A program made the translations under genes and the position numbers. 64,000 bases of DNA from Gynurincola endophyticus. Its GTDB lineage: Bacteria; Bacteroidota; Bacteroidia; Chitinophagales; Chitinophagaceae. The stretch covers positions 1-64,000 of the forward strand of contig NZ_RCWL01000010.1 of NCBI RefSeq assembly GCF_003991195.1, read 5' to 3'. The notes under the pieces were generated by a model that worked only from the letters and a program-made list of their open reading frames with translations, searched no databases and was not told the DNA's origin. Below, piece by piece: positions 55,941-64,000 of the stretch (positions are counted from its first letter, which is position 1; each line of letters opens with the position of its first letter).

Positions 55941-58064
55941 ATGAAATTAATTGCCCGACTATTCAGTCTTTTGCTGTTCGCAAACTTATCAATTCAGCAA
56001 ACAGTATATGCACAGTTTTCATGGGGAAAAGAAGCGTATGTGATTCATGAAGTAGACAGTGGCCGGATCATTTCGTTTAACCTGATCAGTCAGCAACAGA
56101 ACGTAGTGCTTGACCTGAGTAAGTATCCTCATATTCAAATGGATTCTTACTCTTTTGATGAACCTGAAAAAAATATCCTGATTTTCGCTAACACTGCAAA
56201 AGTATGGCGATACAATACCAAAGGAGATTACTTCGTATATAATCGTAACGCACAGAAAATGCATGCACTCGGAAAAGGACTGAAACCTTCCTCCCTGTCA
56301 TTCGCCAAACTCTCACCCGATGCTACCAAAGCTGCTTATGTTTATGATTATAATATTTATGTAGAAGATATTGCTACCGGTAAAATTACCGCACTTACAA
56401 AAGATGGAAACAGAAGAAATATCTTCGGTGGATTTGATTGGGTATACGAAGAAGAATTTGGTTGTCGCGATGGTTTCAGATGGAGCCCCGACGGTAAAAA
56501 AATTGCTTTCTGGTATTTTGATGCGAGTCCTACCAAAGACTATCTCCTGCTCAATACCCTCGATTCTGTTTACCCTTCTGTACAACCTGTTGAATTTCCG
56601 GTAGCGGGTGATCGCCCTTCAAAATTTAAAGTGGGTGTGGTAAGTATTGATAAACCGATTATCCAATGGATTCAATGGAAAGAAGATGAACAACTGGGCT
56701 CGTATCTGCCAAATGTAGAATGGGCTGCAGACAATGAGCTCATTACCGTACACATGAACCGCAAACAACAGCACGTAAATATAGAACTGGTAGATGTGCA
56801 GTCGGCCAAAAAGACCAGTATCTATCAGGAACAATCAGATACCTGGATAGATCCTCAACCTAATAAATCATTCTGGAACTGGATCAATGATAAAGAGTCG
56901 TTTCTGTGGCTTACAGAAAAAGACGGCTGGAGGCATATCTGGAAAATTTCTAAAGATGGCAAAAAACAAACCTTACTCACCGATGTGAAGTTTGACGTGA
57001 TCGCTATGGATCGTATCGACGAGAAAAACGGTTATGTTTATTTTTATGCCTCCCCCCATACAGCCTATCAGAAATATCTGTTCCGAGCAAAACTTGACGG
57101 CAAAGGAGTAGAGCAGGTAACTTCATACGAAACCCCCGGTTTTCATAAGTATATTATCAGTAAGGATGCCGGAATTGCTTATTGGATGCCTATGAACCAG
57201 GAAGGTTATGGTGAAGGTGGGTTTGTCAGAATGGATGAAGAAGTGGTAAAAGCGGCTAAAGGACCAAAACAACCTCCCACTTACAGCAACAGCTCCATCC
57301 GCTTTTTTAAAGTAGAAATAGAACCGGGAATACAAATGGATGGCATGATGCAATTGCCGGCAAATTTTGACAGTACCCGTAAATATCCTGTATTGTTTTA
57401 TGTGTATACAGAACCGGGTGCGCAAACTGTAATGGATGTGCCGGGCGCCATGGGTGACTTTCTGTATAACGGCTCAATGGCAGAAGACGGATACATTGTT
57501 ATCACCATGGACAATCGCGGTACGCCTGCACCCAAAGGAGCTGCCTGGAGAAAAGCTATATATGGTAAAGTAGGACAAATCAATATAGATGATCAGGCGA
57601 AAGCAGCACGAAAAGTATTAGAGTGGAACTTCATCGATAAAAAACGCGTGGGCGTTTGGGGATGGAGCGGTGGCGGTTCTGCAACATTACACCTTCTGTT
57701 CAGATATCCGGATATATATACAATGGGAATTGCCATCGCCGGACTCACTGATCCGCGTCTGTACGACAATATTTATACTGAACGGTATATGGGCCTGCCC
57801 TGGGAAAACAAAGATGCCTATACGAAAGGAGCGGCGCTGCAATATGTGTCGGGCTTAAAAGGTAAGTTACTGTACATACACGGAACAGCTGATGACAATG
57901 TGCATATTAATAATGCAGATTTATTAATAGATGCGTTAGTGCGTGAGAAAAAAGATTTTCAGATGATGTACTATCCGGGCAGGTCTCATTCTATAGACGA
58001 GCGAAGCGGAACGTCTGAACATTTAAGTAATTTGTTTACGAAGTATATAAAAGAAAACCTTTAA
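55941..58064 (+). CDS. dipeptidyl peptidase IV-type S9 serine peptidase
   Basis: A 707-residue secreted exopeptidase that removes X-Pro or X-Ala dipeptides. A signal peptide ending near VYAQ precedes a beta-propeller domain with the characteristic double Glu in DWVYEEEFGCRDGF. The alpha/beta hydrolase domain follows from about 460: Ser576 in WGWSGGGSATL, Asp in GTADDNVHIN and His in PGRSHSIDERSG. It sits between fusA and the repeat block, inside what is normally an uninterrupted ribosomal cluster. Confidence 0.92.
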   Translation: MKLIARLFSLLLFANLSIQQTVYAQFSWGKEAYVIHEVDSGRIISFNLISQQQNVVLDLSKYPHIQMDSYSFDEPEKNILIFANTAKVWRYNTKGDYFVYNRNAQKMHALGKGLKPSSLSFAKLSPDATKAAYVYDYNIYVEDIATGKITALTKDGNRRNIFGGFDWVYEEEFGCRDGFRWSPDGKKIAFWYFDASPTKDYLLLNTLDSVYPSVQPVEFPVAGDRPSKFKVGVVSIDKPIIQWIQWKEDEQLGSYLPNVEWAADNELITVHMNRKQQHVNIELVDVQSAKKTSIYQEQSDTWIDPQPNKSFWNWINDKESFLWLTEKDGWRHIWKISKDGKKQTLLTDVKFDVIAMDRIDEKNGYVYFYASPHTAYQKYLFRAKLDGKGVEQVTSYETPGFHKYIISKDAGIAYWMPMNQEGYGEGGFVRMDEEVVKAAKGPKQPPTYSNSSIRFFKVEIEPGIQMDGMMQLPANFDSTRKYPVLFYVYTEPGAQTVMDVPGAMGDFLYNGSMAEDGYIVITMDNRGTPAPKGAAWRKAIYGKVGQINIDDQAKAARKVLEWNFIDKKRVGVWGWSGGGSATLHLLFRYPDIYTMGIAIAGLTDPRLYDNIYTERYMGLPWENKDAYTKGAALQYVSGLKGKLLYIHGTADDNVHINNADLLIDALVREKKDFQMMYYPGRSHSIDERSGTSEHLSNLFTKYIKENL

Positions 58065-58077
58065 AACATAAATAGGT

Positions 58078-58092
58078 GACCCCGAAGGGGTC
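58078..58092 (+). terminator. terminator-like hairpin after the DPP IV gene
   Basis: GACCCC (58078-58083) and GGGGTC (58087-58092) pair around GAA, followed by GTTTGTTTTT. The same hairpin, GACCCTGAAGGGGTC, recurs at 58267-58281 and 58369-58383 inside the tandem repeat. Confidence 0.7.
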
Positions 58093-58385
58093 GTTTGTTT
58101 TTAAATAAAAATCATCGTTATACTTTAAGCAGGGTGTATTTAAGATTACTTGCATAGCTCAACCGGTTCAGAAGGAGGCACATGTTTTTTGTTTTTGTTT
58201 GCAGTATAAAAATTATAGTTATAAGCTCATTATTTTGCTTGTAAGATCTTTTTGTATAGCTGAATCGACCCTGAAGGGGTCATATGTTTTTTGTTTTTGT
58301 TTGCAGTATAAAAATCATAGTTATAAGCTCATTATTTTGCTTGTAAGATCTTTTTGTATAGCTGAATCGACCCTGAAGGGGTCAT
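58093..58385 (+). repeat. 102-bp tandem repeat, two near-identical units plus a degenerate one
   Basis: Units 58182-58283 and 58284-58385 are 102 bases each and differ at only one position that I can find (ATTATAG versus ATCATAG). Each contains a T-rich start, TTGCTTGTAAGATC, and ends in the hairpin GACCCTGAAGGGGTC then ATATG. A diverged, about 15-base shorter unit precedes them (58093-58181), recognisable by AAAATCATCGTTATA and the end GCATAGCTCAACCGGTTC. The period is a multiple of three, so a reading frame runs through with a 34-residue repeat, but the translation (QYKNYSYKLIILLV...) has no other sign of being a protein. Confidence 0.85.
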
Positions 58386-58437
58386 ATGTAATAAAAACAA
58401 ACTTTTAACGACTAATCATCAAAGCCAAAAAACAAAT

Positions 58438-59763
58438 ATGAAAAAGTTACTTTTTATTTTCTCAATGCTGTTCGCAGGGTTGGGAATGCATGCTCAGACT
58501 CCTGAGCTTGAAAAAATAAAAGCTTACATAGATACACTCTATAAGTATGAACGGTTTATGGGAGCGGTATCCATTTATAAAGACGGCCGTCCGGTAATGG
58601 ATTATGCGGTAGGGTACAGGGATTACCAGCAAAAGGTGCCGATTAATCTGGATACGAAGTTTCGTGTGGGATCTATTTCAAAAACTTTTACCGCTGTATT
58701 GATTATGAAGGCGGTGGAAGATAAAAAATTGAGCTTGAACGATTCGCTGTCGAAATATTTTCCAACGGTGAAGAATTCGGATAAAGTCACTATAAAAAAT
58801 TTGTTACAACACCGTTCGGGTATCTTTAATATAACAAATGATCCGGCATATCGCCAGTATTATCAGCAGCCGGTAACACAGCAACAGTGGGTGGAAAGAA
58901 TCAGCAGTAAAGATCCGGTTTTCACTCCCGGCGAAAAATATCAATATAGTAATTCAAACTACATACTACTCACTTTCATTTTAGAGAAAGTGTATAAAAA
59001 AGATTATGCCTCTTTACTGAATCAGTATATTGTAAAACCAGCCAGGCTGGAGTCAACTTATTACATGCGTAAAACCGATGTGCAACAAAATGAAGCTTAT
59101 TCTTATAGCTGGAATATAGATTCAATCTGGGTGAAGCAAAACGAAACGGATCCGTCAATTCCGGTGGGAGCTGGTGCGATCAGTTCGAATCCGCGTTCGC
59201 TGAATCAGTTTTCGTGGGCTTTATTCAATGGCAAAATAATCAAGCCGGGCTCTTTAAAAGCAATGCAGGAAGTAGTGGATGAAGTAGGCCTGGGGTTATT
59301 CCGTACAAAGCAGGGAGAACAGTATTATTGGGGGCATGGTGGTGCAATTGATGGTTTTTTGTCGGGCTATCAGGTAAATTCAGAAACCGGGTTATCGTTT
59401 TCTATCGCTGCAAACGCTCAATATGGGGGAGTGGATCCGGTATTGGCGGATATCATTAAGATTTACCAGGGGGGTGATTTCAAGATGCCGGATTATAGTA
59501 AAATGTTAAGCAATGAGGAAGAATTGAAAAAGTATGTAGGAGAATATGCTACTGAAGGAGTACCGTTGAAAATCAATCTGATCGTAAAGAAAGGCAGATT
59601 GTTCGGACAGGCGACAGGGCAGGCGCCGTTTGAGTTAAGCGAGTTGTCGGAAGGGGTATATGAGTTCAGGCCGGCGAGTATTAAAGTAAAACTGAACGGA
59701 AAAGCGGATGGGTTTTACTTTGAGCAGGGAGGAAACGGGATTGATTTTAAGCGTGTAAAGTAA
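58438..59763 (+). CDS. serine hydrolase, beta-lactamase/esterase family
   Basis: A 441-residue secreted class C-type serine hydrolase. A signal peptide (MKKLLFIFSMLFAGLGMHAQ) is followed by the catalytic SxxK motif Ser79-Ile-Ser-Lys82 in RVGSISKTFTA, the YxN motif in YQYSNSNYILL and the HxG motif in WGHGGAIDGFL. The C-terminal domain after residue 350 is a lipocalin-like addition found in many such proteins. Substrate could be a peptide or ester. The repeat block lies directly upstream. Confidence 0.88.
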   Translation: MKKLLFIFSMLFAGLGMHAQTPELEKIKAYIDTLYKYERFMGAVSIYKDGRPVMDYAVGYRDYQQKVPINLDTKFRVGSISKTFTAVLIMKAVEDKKLSLNDSLSKYFPTVKNSDKVTIKNLLQHRSGIFNITNDPAYRQYYQQPVTQQQWVERISSKDPVFTPGEKYQYSNSNYILLTFILEKVYKKDYASLLNQYIVKPARLESTYYMRKTDVQQNEAYSYSWNIDSIWVKQNETDPSIPVGAGAISSNPRSLNQFSWALFNGKIIKPGSLKAMQEVVDEVGLGLFRTKQGEQYYWGHGGAIDGFLSGYQVNSETGLSFSIAANAQYGGVDPVLADIIKIYQGGDFKMPDYSKMLSNEEELKKYVGEYATEGVPLKINLIVKKGRLFGQATGQAPFELSELSEGVYEFRPASIKVKLNGKADGFYFEQGGNGIDFKRVK

Positions 59764-59844
59764 AAAAGAACTCTTAAAAGAGCCCAAAATGTACAGTTGA
59801 ATAAAAAAACAGCTGAATATTTTAGAAAATAGCGAGGAAATAAG

Positions 59845-59874
59845 TTGTTAGATTGTGTAGAATGATTATTTTTG
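59845..59874 (+). promoter_or_regulatory. upstream rpsJ promoter P1
   Basis: TTG (59845-59847) and TATTTTTG (59867-59874) are spaced by 19 bases. No gene starts between here and rpsJ, so it would yield a leader of about 250 bases with hairpins at 60021-60040 and 60041-60070. Confidence 0.55.
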
Positions 59875-60020
59875 CAGCTCCAAAAAAATGCACTTTAGGA
59901 AGAAGTTCTTCTATTAAGATAGTAAATTTTTGGTAAAGGAAAAAATAGAATTAAACATACAAACAGGAAAAGGGAACTTGCGAGCTGGAAGGTGAACGAC
60001 GAAATAGGTGATTTTGAAGG

Positions 60021-60070
60021 TTTTATGTGAAAACATAAAATTTGAGATTTTTCGAAAAAAAAGTCTCAAA
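60021..60070 (+). other. two hairpins in the upstream leader of rpsJ
   Basis: TTTTATGT-GAAA-ACATAAAA (60021-60040) is a perfect stem-loop. The next stem pairs TTTGAGA (60041-60047) with TCTCAAA (60064-60070), with TTTTTCGAAAAA inside. No terminator-like T run follows. Confidence 0.55.
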
Positions 60071-60073
60071 AAA

Positions 60074-60105
60074 TTTTGCCTAAACGGAAACATCTCCTAC
60101 CTTTG
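60074..60105 (+). promoter_or_regulatory. proximal rpsJ promoter P2
   Basis: TTTTG (60074-60078) and TACCTTTG (60098-60105) are spaced by 19 bases, nearly identical to the rpsL promoter. RNA from it would begin close to a CCCATT/AATGGG hairpin (60110-60126), just before the rpsJ start. Confidence 0.75.
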
Positions 60106-60134
60106 CATCCCCATTCCAAAAATGGGTTTGCTTT

Positions 60135-60440
60135 ATGTCTCAAAGAATAAGAATCAAATTACAGTCTTACGATCACAATTTAGTTGATAAATCAGCTGAG
60201 AAAATCGTTAAAACTGTTCGTAGCACCGGAGCAGTGGTAACAGGTCCAATTCCTTTACCTACTCGTAAAAAGATATTTACTGTTTTACGTTCGCCGCACG
60301 TGAATAAGAAGAGTCGTGAACAATTCCAGTTATGTACGCACAAGCGTTTATTGGATATTTACACTTCTTCTAGCCGCACTGTAGATGCGTTGTCTAAATT
60401 AGACTTACCGTCAGGTGTTGAGGTAGAGATTAAGGCGTAA
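60135..60440 (+). CDS. rpsJ: 30S ribosomal protein S10
   Basis: The 101-residue small-subunit protein S10, first of the S10 cluster. Recognised by [41 protein letters not shown] and [15 protein letters not shown]. It is separated from rplC by 411 bases that include a terminator-like hairpin, unusual for this cluster. Confidence 0.97.
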   Translation: MSQRIRIKLQSYDHNLVDKSAEKIVKTVRSTGAVVTGPIPLPTRKKIFTVLRSPHVNKKSREQFQLCTHKRLLDIYTSSSRTVDALSKLDLPSGVEVEIKA

Positions 60441-60445
60441 GAAAG

Positions 60446-60495
60446 TGCTCCGTTGGGTTCTCTTATTAGTTAGGAGGAACGAACGGGGTGTTTTT
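60446..60495 (+). terminator. terminator-like hairpin after rpsJ
   Basis: CTCCGTTGGGTTC (60448-60460) pairs with GAACGAACGGGG (60477-60488) by 11 pairs with a small internal loop, followed by GTGTTTTTCTTT. It could end the rpsJ transcript or attenuate entry into rplC. Confidence 0.6.
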
Positions 60496-60514
60496 CTTTA
60501 TAAGAGTTAATTAA

Positions 60515-60851
60515 GATCTTTGCAAACCTATCTGTAAACTTTGTGATGAATCACAGATAAAGCAGCGCTGGGTATACAAATAAAAACATTTCGCCCGCTT
60601 GCGAAGGCGGGCGAAAGTAGCTAACATTAAACAAAATATGAACTAGCCCTTCGCGGTTAGTTTACTATTGGTACTTCCTAAGTTATGTATCGATTGAGGT
60701 AACGAAGGTTATTTAGATACGAGAAACGCAAACGGAAAAGGTCAATAGCAAACGGGGATTGAAGTTGTCATGGTTGTACAGGCCGCGTATGCGCATAATG
60801 TATTTCTATTGCAATTGTCTCTTAAACCAAGAAGGCAAAAACAGAACAACG
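60515..60851 (+). promoter_or_regulatory. rplC: putative structured rplC leader
   Basis: A GATCTTTG element (60515-60522) could be a weak -7 promoter. Downstream lie TATCTGT/ACAGATA (60529-60559), which competes with TGTGAT/ATCACA (60542-60555); a perfect 10-pair stem TTTCGCCCGC/GCGGGCGAAA (60589-60616); and AACTAGCC/GGTTAGTT (60641-60662) around CTTCGC. The middle one resembles dispersed GC-rich palindromes common in this phylum. The competing pair suggests a switch. No coding region is evident. Confidence 0.45.
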
Positions 60852-61469
60852 ATGAAAGGAATCATTGGCAAAAAAATCGGGATGACCAGCATCTTCAGTC
60901 CTGATGGTAAGCAGACCTCCTGCACCATCATTGAAGCCGGTCCCTGTGTAGTTACTCAGGTAAAGACAAAAGATACTGACGGCTACAACGCAGTACAGAT
61001 TGGGTACGGCGATAAGAAAGATAAGCACACTACTGGTGCTGAAAAAAATCACTTCGCAAAGGCAAATACAGCCGGTAAGAAAGTAGTAAAAGAATTCCGC
61101 GATTTTTCCATCGAAACAAATTTGGGTGATGCACTGACAGTTGAAATCTTCGCTGAAGGCGAGAAAGTAGAAGTTGTTGGTACAACAAAAGGTAAAGGTT
61201 TCCAGGGTGTTGTAAAACGTCATGGATTCTCTGGTGTTGGTGAGCAATCTCACGGACAACACGACCGTCAAAGAGCGCCAGGTTCAATTGGTAACTCTTC
61301 TGACGCTTCTCGCGTTTTCAAAGGTATGCGTATGGCTGGCCGTATGGGTAACGATCGCGTGAAAGTGAAAGGACTGAAAATATTGAAAATATTCCCTGAG
61401 AAAAATTACATCTTAGTGAGTGGTTCAGTACCAGGCCATAACGGTGCTATTGTTTTGATTCAGAAATAA
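60852..61469 (+). CDS. rplC: 50S ribosomal protein L3
   Basis: The 205-residue L3. The start [19 protein letters not shown] and the glutamine-containing motif [20 protein letters not shown] are characteristic. The frame is open upstream to 60759, but the conserved N terminus begins at 60852. rplD begins 68 bases later. Confidence 0.97.
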   Translation: MKGIIGKKIGMTSIFSPDGKQTSCTIIEAGPCVVTQVKTKDTDGYNAVQIGYGDKKDKHTTGAEKNHFAKANTAGKKVVKEFRDFSIETNLGDALTVEIFAEGEKVEVVGTTKGKGFQGVVKRHGFSGVGEQSHGQHDRQRAPGSIGNSSDASRVFKGMRMAGRMGNDRVKVKGLKILKIFPEKNYILVSGSVPGHNGAIVLIQK

Positions 61470-61537
61470 TCATTCTACACGAAAGTGAAACGACAGCGTA
61501 GCCTGCTGTATAAATAAGGCGATTAAAAATTAGTACA

Positions 61538-62173
61538 ATGCAAGTAGATGTTTTAAATATAAAAGGTGGAAAAACAGGTCGTACTGTAGAGTTACCAGAA
61601 GAAATTTTTGGTGCAGAGCCGAACGATCACGTAATCTACCTGTCAGTTAAACAATATTTAGCTGCACAACGTCAGGGTACGCACAAAGTAAAGACCCGTT
61701 TAGAGGTTAAAGGGTCTAGCAAAAAGTTACACCGTCAGAAAGGTACCGGTGGTTCTCGTAAAGGTAACCTTCGTAACCCTTTATACAAAGGTGGTGGTAC
61801 TATTTTCGGACCTAAGCCACGTGATTATAGCTTCAAATTAAACCGTAAGGTGAAAGATTTAGCAAAAATCAGTGCATTAAGTTATAAAGCAAAAGAGCAG
61901 GCGATCGTAATTGTTGAGGACATCAACTTAGATGCACCGAAAACAAAAGATGTAGTTGCGATTTTGAAAGCTTTAAACATTGATAGCAAGAAGTCATTAG
62001 TATTATTACCGGAAGAGAACAGTAACTTATATTTAAGCTTACGCAACATTCCAAGAGTAAATGGTACACACGTAGCTGATATTAATACTTATGACATTAT
62101 CAATGCTGATGTTCTTGTGATTACAGAGGCGGTAGCGAAAATTTTCAGTGAGGAAGAAGAAGCAGCAGCTTAA
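61538..62173 (+). CDS. rplD: 50S ribosomal protein L4
   Basis: The 211-residue L4. A long internal loop contains HRQKGTGGSRKGNLRNPLYKG and GPKPRDYSFKLNRKVKDLA, as expected. In other bacteria L4 represses its own operon by binding the S10 leader, which is relevant to the structured leader before rplC. The C-terminal tail is acidic (EEEEAAA). Confidence 0.97.
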   Translation: MQVDVLNIKGGKTGRTVELPEEIFGAEPNDHVIYLSVKQYLAAQRQGTHKVKTRLEVKGSSKKLHRQKGTGGSRKGNLRNPLYKGGGTIFGPKPRDYSFKLNRKVKDLAKISALSYKAKEQAIVIVEDINLDAPKTKDVVAILKALNIDSKKSLVLLPEENSNLYLSLRNIPRVNGTHVADINTYDIINADVLVITEAVAKIFSEEEEAAA

Positions 62174-62227
62174 TTAGAAAGCTAGAATGCTAGCAATTAT
62201 TTTCAAATTTTTTCAAATCGAGTTAAT

Positions 62228-62527
62228 ATGAAACTCTCAGAAGTGCTGATAAAACCGATTTTAACCGAGAAAAGCAATAAGCTTACTGATAAAGCAGCAA
62301 CTTATGCATTCCGTGTTAATCGTAAGGCGAATAAACTGGAAATTAAAAAAGCGGTAGAGAGCTTTTATGGTGTAAAAATTATAGAAGTAAACACTATCGT
62401 AGTTCCGGGAAAAGCTAAAAGTCGTTTCACTAAAGCTGGTTTTATTTCAGGTGTTAAGCCTGCTTATAAAAAAGCATATGTAAAAGTAGCTGAAGGTGAA
62501 GCAATCGATTTATACGCAAATATTTAA
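62228..62527 (+). CDS. rplW: 50S ribosomal protein L23
   Basis: The 99-residue exit-tunnel protein L23, docking site for trigger factor and SRP. Recognised by VLIKPILTEKSNKL, YAFRVNRKANKLEIKKAVE and KVIEVNTIV-like segments (FYGVKIIEVNTIVVPG). Confidence 0.96.
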   Translation: MKLSEVLIKPILTEKSNKLTDKAATYAFRVNRKANKLEIKKAVESFYGVKIIEVNTIVVPGKAKSRFTKAGFISGVKPAYKKAYVKVAEGEAIDLYANI

Positions 62528-62608
62528 TCGACCTTTTAAATAGTATGGCGAGTCAATCGCCGCGAAGCATTGACAAACGAATTTTAAAAACTGAATAAGC
62601 ACTAAAAA

Positions 62609-63451
62609 ATGGCAGTAAAGAAGTTTAAACCAATGACTGCGGGAACGCGTTGGAGAATCGGCAATGCTTATGCTGAGGTTACTACCAATGTACCTGAAAA
62701 GTCATTAGTTGAGAAAGTAAAGTCTACTGGTGGCCGTAACGCGCAAGGTCGCAGATCTATGCGTTATATCGGTGGTGGAAATAAAAAAATGTATCGTGTA
62801 ATTGATTTCAAACGTAACAAGAGTGAAATTCCTGCTACAGTTGTATCAATCGAATACGATCCGAACCGTACAGCGTTCATCGCATTATTGAATTATGCTG
62901 ATGGTGAGAAAAGATATATTTTGGCACCGCAAGGTTTGCAGGTAGGTACTACTGTAGTGTCTGGTGACGCAGTAGCTCCTGAAATTGGAAACTCATTGCA
63001 AATGAAGAACATGCCATTAGGTACTAACATCCATAACATTGAGATGCAGCCTGGTCAGGGTGGTAAATTAGTACGTAGTGCAGGTACTTCAGCACAGCTT
63101 ACCAACAAAGAAGAGCGTTATGCAGTATTGAAAATGCCTTCTGGTGAACTAAGAAAAGTATTGATCAACTGTTACGCTACAGTAGGTGTAGTATCTAACG
63201 GAGATCATAGCTTGGAAACAATGGGTAAAGCAGGTCGTAACCGTTGGAAAGGCATTCGTCCTAGAACCCGCGGTGTAGCGATGAACCCGGTAGATCACCC
63301 GATGGGTGGTGGTGAAGGTAGAAGCTCTGGTGGTCACCCACGCTCAAGAACCGGTAAATATGCGAAAGGTTTGAAAACCCGTAAGCGCGGTAAAGGCAGT
63401 GACAAACTGATTCTACAGAGAAAAGATGGTAAGAAATTAGCCAAAAAATAA
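62609..63451 (+). CDS. rplB: 50S ribosomal protein L2
   Basis: The 280-residue peptidyl-transferase-centre protein L2. Motifs include [37 protein letters not shown] and the C-terminal [19 protein letters not shown] with the conserved His. Normal length. Confidence 0.97.
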   Translation: MAVKKFKPMTAGTRWRIGNAYAEVTTNVPEKSLVEKVKSTGGRNAQGRRSMRYIGGGNKKMYRVIDFKRNKSEIPATVVSIEYDPNRTAFIALLNYADGEKRYILAPQGLQVGTTVVSGDAVAPEIGNSLQMKNMPLGTNIHNIEMQPGQGGKLVRSAGTSAQLTNKEERYAVLKMPSGELRKVLINCYATVGVVSNGDHSLETMGKAGRNRWKGIRPRTRGVAMNPVDHPMGGGEGRSSGGHPRSRTGKYAKGLKTRKRGKGSDKLILQRKDGKKLAKK

Positions 63452-63479
63452 CTTTTTAAACATCAACTAAAATCAAGAT

Positions 63480-63746
63480 ATGGCTCGTTCAATTAAAAAA
63501 GGTCCTTATGTAGCCACTAAATTGGAGAAAAAGGTTTTAGCAGTAAACGAAGGCAAAACGAAGAAAGGTGTGATCAAGACTTGGAGCCGTCGTTCAACTA
63601 TTACTCCGGATTTTGTGGGACATACCTTGGCGGTGCACAATGGCAATAAATTCATCCCTGTTTATGTGACAGAATTTATGGTTGGCCACAAATTAGGAGA
63701 GTTTGCACCTACCCGTAATTTCAGAGGACACGCAAATAAAAAGTAA
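63480..63746 (+). CDS. rpsS: 30S ribosomal protein S19
   Basis: The 88-residue S19. Typical are [39 protein letters not shown] and [20 protein letters not shown] at the C terminus. It lies between rplB and rplV, as in the usual S10 order. Confidence 0.97.
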   Translation: MARSIKKGPYVATKLEKKVLAVNEGKTKKGVIKTWSRRSTITPDFVGHTLAVHNGNKFIPVYVTEFMVGHKLGEFAPTRNFRGHANKK

Positions 63747-63811
63747 TCACTAAGTTTCTGGGTTTTGAAAGCTAAAGTGAGTAGAAACCAGAAATGTTGA
63801 AATAATAAAAA

Positions 63812-64000
63812 ATGGAAGCAGTAGCTAAACTTAAGAATTATCCAACATCACCGCGCAGAATGCGTTTGCTAGCTGATGAGATCCGTGGAATGGAAGTGGA
63901 GAAAGCATTGGCATTACTGGAGTTTCACCCACAGCATTCAGCCACTCCTTTATACAAATTATTGAAGAGTGCTATCAATAACTGGGAGCAGAAGAATGAG
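63812..64000 (+). CDS. rplV: 50S ribosomal protein L22, partial (runs off the window)
   Basis: The first 63 codons of L22 are present. The start reads [20 protein letters not shown], followed by [18 protein letters not shown] and [16 protein letters not shown], all L22 marks. The end lies beyond base 64000. Order rplB-rpsS-rplV is conserved. Confidence 0.95.
   Translation, partial: MEAVAKLKNYPTSPRRMRLLADEIRGMEVEKALALLEFHPQHSATPLYKLLKSAINNWEQKNE

Noticed and set aside
58182-58385. Possible CRISPR array
   Set aside because: The units are 102 bases with no distinct spacers, and no cas gene is near.
58199-58408. Open frame running through the tandem repeat, encoding a 34-residue repeated peptide
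   Set aside because: The repeat period is a multiple of three by chance, the first codon is not preceded by a promoter, and the DNA shows hairpins and T runs rather than codon usage of a gene.
60589-60616. GC-rich palindrome as a terminator of an rplC leader
   Set aside because: No T run follows it; it is better described as a dispersed palindrome or leader hairpin.
60822-61271. 149-codon minus-strand frame opposite rplC
   Set aside because: It overlaps a conserved ribosomal gene and has no features of a protein of its own.

Overview
The window looks like chromosomal DNA of a member of the Bacteroidota, most likely a Chitinophagaceae-type bacterium. Supporting signs are a type III glutamine synthetase, DUF4270-like and GLPGLI-like proteins, a DPP IV-type peptidase, a LytS/LytTR pair, an MBOAT/SGNH pair, AT-rich DNA, A-rich rather than Shine-Dalgarno leaders, and many promoters of the Bacteroidota form TTG-N19-TAnnTTTG (usually TACCTTTGC or similar). 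The genus is not fixed by anything I can see. No rRNA, tRNA, insertion sequence, phage gene or CRISPR array was recognised.

Layout. 1-5.9 kb: K+ uptake genes ktrB-ktrA, a trehalose-6-phosphate synthase with a decayed phosphatase domain on the opposite strand, and an MscS channel, which together look like an osmotic-stress neighbourhood. 5.9-13.3 kb: a PepSY membrane protein, an outer-membrane barrel with a DUF4270-like lipoprotein, a Kelch lipoprotein and a LytS/LytTR two-component system. 13.5-21.6 kb: an L,D-transpeptidase-like protein, an oxidoreductase and sugar transferase, an M1 peptidase, a FemAB/GNAT-like protein, ispD and a STAS protein. 21.6-32.1 kb: clpC, cmk, an MBOAT/SGNH acetylation pair, a structured non-coding stretch ending in an orphan terminator, a Crp/Fnr regulator without a normal start codon, a DinB-like protein and glnN. 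32.3-37.8 kb: envelope glycan genes (a membrane protein, two glycosyltransferases, hldD) and proC. 38.5-52.4 kb: pyrG, yidC, secreted proteins of unknown role, a TPR protein, a ComA-like phosphosulfolactate synthase beside aroE, a thioesterase, an ECF sigma factor with a probable anti-sigma partner, rdgB and ilvE. 52.6-64 kb: ribosomal protein genes of the str and S10 clusters (rpsL, rpsG, fusA; rpsJ, rplC, rplD, rplW, rplB, rpsS, rplV), interrupted by a DPP IV peptidase, a 102-bp tandem repeat and a serine hydrolase.

The most unusual items are non-coding: the hairpin-rich stretch at 27.8-28.3 kb that ends in an orphan terminator; a dispersed inverted-repeat element present as two full copies and one half copy; the 102-bp tandem repeat in which each unit carries a terminator-like hairpin; and the divided S10 cluster, where rpsJ has two promoters and its own terminator and rplC follows a long leader with competing hairpins. 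No complete new defence or biosynthetic system is evident.
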